Shown piece after piece: positions 57,740 to 64,000 of a DNA stretch of 64,000 nt (position 1 is its first letter; every line of letters begins with the position of its first letter). Source of the stretch: Macrostomum hystrix (Eukaryota > Platyhelminthes > Macrostomidae); contig CATNEN010000038.1 in the NCBI GenBank assembly GCA_950097015.1, positions 7,314,001-7,378,000 of the forward strand. Reading direction: 5' to 3'. A model generated the notes under the pieces. That model had not been told where the DNA came from. It searched no databases and saw only the letters and a program-made list of their open reading frames with translations. Both the position numbers and the translations under genes were made by a program.

Positions 57740-58375
57740 AGTGGGAGGAGAATATAAGTTTGTTTATTTTGAAATAATCGAACTTCCCTCGCATTGCATA
57801 CGTACTGCACTTGTAACCAAGACTATAAAAAGTTGCCAATATTTACAATGGTTAAGCGCATTGGAGGTGTAAATATTAATATTTATTAATATTATTACAT
57901 CCCGAAATCATGCTTGATGAATTTAACTGCACCAGACAACAGACAGAATAAAAAAACACGCATAAAGCATCGTATAACACTACTTTTCGACTAGCACAGG
58001 TAGCATAATACGCATTTTTTTATATTTTTAATGGAAACAGAAGTTTAAAGAGTTTTGGCACTTTATGTAATACTTCTAAAATTTATAGGCATCTTATTCA
58101 TCAGTTTCACTGACACAGCAAGGATTTTCACTGCTTTTTAAAGCACAACACAAATTTTTAAAGAAATTACTGATTCTATTTTGCATCACAAAAAGTTTTT
58201 GCTGAATTTCATCGTTTTTAATACCAAAGCGGCATTTCACAAGCTAAAGGGTCAAAACTGGAAAAGTACTTTTGGAAGCAGTAATTAGGACAATTAAACC
58301 CTTCTGAGTGATAAGGCTGCAATGTTTTAGGATCTTGAAGTTAGGGAAATGAAAGTTTTAAGAATTTAAATTTTT
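57740..58375. other. AT-rich intergenic DNA
   Basis: No feature recognised. Confidence 0.4.
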
Positions 58376-58389
58376 CAGAGTCAAATTTT

Positions 58390-59520
58390 CAGATTTCAAA
58401 GTTTCTGGGAATCGGAGTTTCTGTGAATAAAAGTTTCTGGGAATCAAAGTTTCTGGGAATCGAATTTTGTGGGAATCGAATTTTCTGGGAATCAAAGTTT
58501 CTGGGAATCGGAGTTTCTGGGAATCAAAGTTTCTGGGAATCGAATTTTGTGGGAATCGAATTTTCTGGGAATCAAAGTTTCTGGGAATCGGAGTTTCTGT
58601 GAATCCAAGTTTCTGGGAATCAAAGTTTCTGGGAATCGAATTTTCTGGGAATCAAAGTTTCTGGGAATCGAAGTTTCTGGGAATCGAATTTTCTGGGAAT
58701 CGAAGTTTCTGGGAATCGGAGTTTCTGGGAATCGGAGTTTCTGGGAATCGTTGTTTCTGGGAATCGAATTTTGTGGGAAACGAAGTTTCTGGGAATCAAA
58801 GTTTCTGTGAATCAAAGTTTCTGTGAATCAAAGTTTCTGGGAATCTAAGTTTCTGGGAATCTAAGTTTCTGGGAATCTGAGTTTCTGGGAATCAAAGTTT
58901 CTGAGAATCAAAGTTTCTAGGAATCAAAGTTTCTGTGAATCAAAGTTTCTGGGAATCGTTGTTTCTGGGAATCGGAGTTTCTGGGAATCTAAGTTTCTGG
59001 GAATCGAATTTTGTGGGAAACGAAGTTTCTGGGAATCAAAGTTTCTGTAAATCAAAGTTTCTGGGAATCGAAGTTTCTGGGAATCAAAGTTTCTGGGAAT
59101 CTGAGTTTCTGGGAGTCAAAGTTTCTGTGAATCAAAGTTTCTGGGAATCGAAGTTTCTGGGAATCGAATTTTCTGGGAATCGAATTTTCTGGGAATCGTT
59201 GTTTCTGGGAATCGGAGTTTCTGTGAATCGAATTTTCTGGGAATCGTTGTTTCTGGGAATCGGAGTTTCTGGGAATCTAAGTTTCTGGGAATCGAATTTT
59301 GTGGGAAACGAAGTTTCTGGGAATCGATGTTTCTGGGAATCGAATTTTCTAGGAATCGAATTTTGTGGGAATCGAAGTTTCTGGGAATCGAAGTTTCTGG
59401 GAATCGAATTTTCTGGGAATCGAATTTTCTGGGAATCGTTGTTTCTGGGAATTGGAGATTCTGGGAATGAAAGTTTCTGGGAATCGAACTTTTATAGAAT
59501 CTAAGTTTTTGAGAATATAA
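58390..59520. repeat. 16-bp minisatellite
   Basis: About 70 copies of GTTTCTGGGAATCGAA (variants aatcaaa, ttttgt, ggag). A ~300-bp higher-order segment (with ttgtgggaaacgaag) recurs at ~58760, ~59005 and ~59295. Confidence 0.92.
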
Positions 59521-59656
59521 GTTTTGTGATTCCTACAAACTGAAGTTTTTAGGAATTGAAGTCTCGGGAGTTTGGGGCTTTAGAAATCTCCTCAATTTAA
59601 AATTTCGGGATTTAAGAAGTTATAGGATATTTAAGTTTTTACGCGTAAAATCTGGC

Positions 59657-62265
59657 CTAGAGCATTATCCGCAGCAACAGAATGCATGACGCAATGCTGA
59701 AAATCAGAAATTTCTGCTGAAGTCCCGGACAAGCCGAATTGGGCAAGCTGACTCGAACGAACCGGCTGACCTCCTCAGACTGGGCAAATTTCTGATTGAA
59801 GTGAGGCACCGCCGGTTCATGCAGCGGTGACACTTCGGCGTTGGGTCTGGACGATTCCTCGCCGTCAGCTGTGGTGAAAAAAAAAGCGGTCTCGGGTCCG
59901 ACAGACAGCTGATTGTTGGGGTAGGCGTGCACTCGCAGCTTCACAATGTACAACGTGGCTGGGGTTAGGCGCCGAATAATTAGGCTGGTGTTTTCCTGCA
60001 AAATGTAAGCGTGAGTAAGACGTTGGAGTCTAACAGGTGATCCCAAAGTCTAACAGGTGATCCCTAAAGTCTAACAGGTGATCCCTAAAGTCTAACAGGT
60101 GATCCCTAAAGTCTAACAGGTGATCTCTTAGGTCTAACAGTTGAACCCAAAAGTCTAACAGGTGAACCCAAAAGTCTAACAGTTTAACCCAAAAGTCTAA
60201 CAGGTGATCCCAAAGTCTAACAGGTGATCCCTAAAGTCTAACAGTTGAACCCTAAAGTCTAACAGGTGAACCCAAAAGTCTAACAGGTGATCTACCAACC
60301 TTTTTTAGTACCCGGCTGACCGCTCTGTCGGGGTCTATCTGCGGCCGCAGTCCAGTCCTGCTGTAAGCCGATTGGCTGACTGGCTCCTCCTTCCGCGGAC
60401 CCCATTCGACACTGTAGGCCGCCGGTTGAGCACCGCTGAGGCCGTTGGCGATTTCTGGCGCCTCCCAGCTGATTCGGTAGGTGAGCTGGCCCTGCTGACT
60501 GTCTGTCAGCCGCTCAACCCGGATGTTGGTGGGTTCGCCCGGTGAGCCGGTTTCTAAGGATCGAGCATTGTTCGAATATTGTAATTATAAAATGCAATTA
60601 GTTTGAGCATAGCCATCGCCCGTGAACTGAAAAGGTCGCCATTCTAACCGAAATTCCTGACTTGTTGCTGGATGCGCAATTTACGCCCTTGAGGGCCATC
60701 CCATCTGCTATTGTGCTCGGGAGTCAGCGAAATCACCTCGCTGGCTGCGGGTCCATTGTCAGTGCCTACAGCCTTCCTGTAATTATTTCATTGCAAGCTC
60801 ACCTCCGCACGGTGGCAGCCTGTTGCCGGTGGCGACGCGGACTCCGGCACAACGCGGAGTGCTGAAGCACAACTCTTTGGTTGCTTCTACGGGGTAAGTC
60901 GATTCAGCGCTGTCCTCCGATCGAACACTGTCGGTGTCGTCCCAGTCGGTGTTGTCTAGCTCCGACACAAGCGGTCTGATCAGAATTGAATAGCGACAAT
61001 TGAACTGCAGCCGATCGATTGTGAATTCTTGGCCCTGCAGGAGTGCGGAAACAGGTGGGTGGGGTGAGTGTGTTGGGGGGCTTGCTGTGCAATTTGGTGT
61101 ACATTGCACAGTACATTATTCAGTGTACATTGCACAGTACATTAGTCAGTGTACATTGCACAGTACATTAGTCAGTGTACATTGCACAGTACATTAGTCA
61201 GTGTACATTGCACAGTACATTAGTCAGTGTACATTGCACAGTACATTAGTCAGTGTACATTGCACAGTACATTAGTCAGTGTACATTGCACAGTACATTA
61301 GTCAGTGTACATTGCACAGTACATTAGTCAGTGTACATTGCACAGTACATTAGTCAGTGTACATTGCACAGTACATTAGTCAGTGTACATTGCACAGTAC
61401 ATTAGTCAGTGTACATTGCACAGTACATTAGTCAGTGTACATTGCACAGTACATTAGTCAGTGTACATTGCACAGTACATTAGTCAGTGTACATTGCACA
61501 GTACATTAGTCAGTGTACATTGCACAGTACATTAGTCAGTGTACATTGCACAGTACATTAGTCAGTGTACATTGCACAGTACATTAGTCAGTGTACATTG
61601 CACAGTACATTAGTCAGTGTACATTGCACAGTACATTAGTCAGTGTACATTGCACAGTACATTAGTCAGTGTACATGATACTGTGTTTATCATACAGTTA
61701 ATTATACTGTGTACATCATTAGTGTACAGTATTCTGTGTATATCATACATCGTACATCATGCAGTGTACATTCACACAAGCATTGTATAATGATTTATAC
61801 ATGCATTACAGGCATCGCAGAAATACTTCAGCTCTGTGTGCCAGTAGCCTGACCTAAAACGCTCACCTGCGGCACCCGCAGCAGCCCAGTGGCTCCCAGC
61901 CGGGTGTCGCGAACCGTGTCGGGCGTGTCGATGCACACCAGACGGCGCCACCTGACGTTGAACTTCGCGAAGCCGGCTCCGGCGGCCGGCGGGCCGGAGC
62001 CGACTCTGAGTCGAATGCTCAGACTGTCTAGCTCAAAAGTTGGCGCCCGCGCCACTGTCAGGGTCCAACCGTAGAAGGAAGACTGGTCGCCCTCACGCTG
62101 AAGGCAGGCGGGTGTCGGGTGCTGCTGCCGCTGCTGCTGCCGCTGCTTCTCCAGTGCCTGCTGCTCGGCTTGATGCTTATTTGCTGTGGCCCGCCCTGTT
62201 GACACATAGATACTGTTCGGCTGACCCATCAGCAACCGATCACCCCAGATTGAGATGGCCCGAAC
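59657..62265 (-). CDS. ANOS1: Anosmin-1-like FN3 protein, 3' part (5' end outside window)
   Basis: Reverse exons 62265-61867, 61034-60803, 60553-60300 and 59995-59657 join in phase to 407 residues; upstream exons lie beyond the window. Fibronectin type III pieces: VRAISIWGDRLLMGQPN (end of one FN3), FNVRWRRLVCID, FTIDRLQFNCRYSILIRPL followed by FSTPRC (as in anosmin FN3-3), PTNIRVERL...YRISWEAPE, and RRLTPATLYIVKLRV (as in the last anosmin FN3). Anosmin-1 is a secreted matrix protein that binds heparan sulfate and FGF receptor and guides neurons. Oddities: a Gln-rich insert (EKQRQQQRQQ), and a C-terminal hydrophobic run (LIFSIASCILLLRIML) up to the stop, not a feature of human anosmin-1, suggesting GPI or tail anchoring. 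Ortholog call is moderate. Confidence 0.7.
60020..60295. repeat. 21-bp minisatellite in anosmin-like intron
   Basis: About 13 copies of GTCTAACAGGTGATCCCTAAA with aacccaaa variants. Confidence 0.9.
60655..60785 (+). repeat. SINE-B fragment in anosmin-like intron
   Basis: Internally deleted: gcgcaatttacgcccttgagggcc joins gctcgggagtcagcgaaat and ctcgctggctgcgggtc, ending at taattatt. Confidence 0.7.
61090..61680. repeat. 26-bp near-identical minisatellite
   Basis: About 22 copies of CAGTGTACATTGCACAGTACATTAGT with almost no differences, unlike every other array here. Lies in the anosmin-like intron. Confidence 0.95.
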
Positions 62266-62409
62266 CTTGAATATTCAGGAATTTCAACTACCAATGTTAG
62301 CTACTGTTAGTAGTCTGAAGCGGTGTTGATGCTTGCTTGTTTCGTTGAGACAGTATGCTTAGAAAAATTTACTAAGCATACTATAATTTCCTAAAAAAAA
62401 TAAATATTA

Positions 62410-64000
62410 ATTTACACAAAAAGTCTCTCTACTTCTCACACCGTCTCTATCTACTTCTCAACCAGTCTCAATCTACTTCTCAACCCGTCTCTATCTACTT
62501 CTCAATCCGTCTCTATCTTCTTCGCAACCCGTCTCTATCTACTTCTCAACCCGTCTCTATCTACTTCGCAACCCGTCTCATCTACTTCGCAACCCGTCTC
62601 TATCTACTTCTCAACCTGTCTCTATCTACTTCTCAACCTGTCTCTATCTACTTCTCTATCTACTTCTCAACCCGTCTCTATTTACTTCGCAACCTGTCTC
62701 TATCTACTTCTCTATCTACTTCTCAACCCGTCTCTATATACTTCTCTATCTACTTCGCAACCCGTCTCTATCTACTTCTCAACCCGTCTCTATATACTTC
62801 TCTATCTACTTCTCAACCCGTCTCTATCTACTTCTCTATCTACTTCTCAACCCGTCTCTATCTACTTCTCAATCCGTCTCTATCTTCTTCGCAACCCGTC
62901 TCTATCTACTTCTCAACCCGTCTCTATCTACTTCTCAATCCGTCTCTATCTTCTTCGCAACCCGTCTCTATCTACTTCTCAACCTGTCTCTATCTACTTC
63001 TCTATCTACTTCTCAACCCGTCTCTATCTACTTCTCAACCCGTCTCTATCTACTTCTCTATCTACTTCTCAACCCGTCTCTATCTACTTCTCTATCTACT
63101 TCTCAACCCGTCTCTATCTACTTCTCAACCCGTCTCTATCTACTTCTCAACCCGTCTCTATCTACTTCTCAACCCGTCTCTATCTACTTCTCAACCCGTC
63201 TCTATCTACTTCTCAATCCGTCTCTGTCTACTTCGCAACCCGTCTCTATCTACTTCTCAACCCGTCTCTATCTACTTCTCAATCCGTCTCTATCTACTTC
63301 TCAACCCGTCTCTATCTACTTCTCAACCTGTCTCTATCTACTTCTCTATCTACTTCTCAACCCGTCTCTATATACTTCTCTATCTACTTCGCAACCCGTC
63401 TCTATCTACTTCTCAACCCGTCTCTATCTACTTCTCTATCTACTTCTCAACCCGTCTCTATCTACTTCTCAATCCGTCTCTATCTTCTTCGCAACCCGTC
63501 TCTATCTACTTCTCAACCCGTCTCTATCTACTTCTCAATCCGTCTCTATCTACTTCGCAACCCGTCTCTATCTACTTCTCAACCCGTCTCTATCTACTTC
63601 TCAACCCGTCTCTATCTTCTTCGCAACCCGTCTCTATCTACTTCTCAACCCGTCTCTATCTACTTCTCAACCCGTCTCTATCTACTTCTCAACCCGTCTC
63701 TATCTACTTCTCAACCCGTCTCTATCTACTTCTCAATCCGTCTCTGTCTACTTCGCAACCCGTCTCTATCTACTTCTCAACCCGTCTCTATCTACTTCTC
63801 AATCCGTCAATATCTACTTCGCAACCCGTCTCTATCTACTTCTCAACCCGTTTCTATCTACTTCTCAACCCGTCTCTATCTACTTCTCAAACCGTCTCTC
63901 TACTTCTTACCCCCGCCTCTCTACTTCTCACCCCGTCTCTCTACTTCTTACCCCATCTCTCTACTTCTCTCAAAATCTCTGTCTACTTCTCACCCCGTCT
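62410..64000. repeat. 22-bp minisatellite reaching the window end
   Basis: At least 70 units of CTCTATCTACTTCTCAACCCGT, with short 12-bp extra units (ctctatctactt) scattered through. Pyrimidine-rich on the forward strand. Probably an intron of the anosmin-like gene. Confidence 0.93.

Noticed and set aside
57255-59504. Repeat proteins (Ala-Arg-Asn-Cys and Gly-Asn-Ser-Phe-Trp-Glu)
   Set aside because: 25-bp and 16-bp arrays; frames break and restart with unit number.

Overview
This is animal nuclear DNA: genes are split by GT-AG introns, the products are metazoan (septin 7, Pin1, adenylate kinase 5-like, tetraspanin, anosmin-like FN3 protein, Ly6-like protein, ankyrin-kinase), and tRNA-derived SINEs and several eukaryotic transposon types are present. 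The huge load of private tandem repeats, the SINE types and the gene set suggest a spiralian invertebrate, possibly a free-living flatworm. That placement is inference and could be wrong. Exon models were built by hand from splice signals and reading phase; no transcript evidence is available.

Layout. 0.1-3.4 kb (+): ankyrin-repeat/STE11-like kinase. 7.05-9.14 kb (+): an unrecognised Cys-rich gene. 10.2-10.8 kb (-): broken Tc1/IS630-like transposase. 11.2-12.9 kb (-): decayed Crypton-type tyrosine recombinase with an intron exactly before its catalytic Tyr. 13.1-15.3 kb: two satellite arrays, followed by a decayed Ty3/Gypsy integrase remnant (15.34-15.95 kb). 16.8-17.5 kb (-): secreted Ly6-like protein. 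18.2-21.1 kb (-): five-exon tetraspanin. 21.7-25.9 kb: AT-rich gene-poor DNA. 25.97-31.05 kb (+): septin 7, three introns filled with arrays. 31.45-32.9 kb: 29-bp array. 34.4-35.4 kb (+): Pin1. 35.6-37.2 kb: (ATCC)n DNA with a SINE inside. 37.5-38.0 kb: 51-bp array. 39.6-42.5 kb (-): AK5-like double adenylate kinase with IQ motif. 44.6-45.4 kb: 9-bp array. 46.2-47.5 kb (-): a two-exon peptide-precursor gene encoding five FADY-type tetrapeptides between basic cleavage sites. 48.0-48.9 kb (-): possible small Cys-rich protein. 50.9-51.6 kb (-): piggyBac-like transposase fragment. 52.5-56.4 kb (+): multi-pass membrane protein. 57.0-59.5 kb: two arrays. 59.66-62.3 kb (-): 3' part of an anosmin-1-like gene, its upstream introns filled with arrays up to the window end.

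No operon logic applies; the genes are independent. The strongest overall pattern is that most introns carry their own unrelated minisatellite (unit 14-41 bp), so long open frames over those arrays are artefacts. The most notable candidate is the FADY peptide precursor, whose exons are too short to stand out as ORFs and are separated by an intron holding an approximately 870-bp minisatellite.
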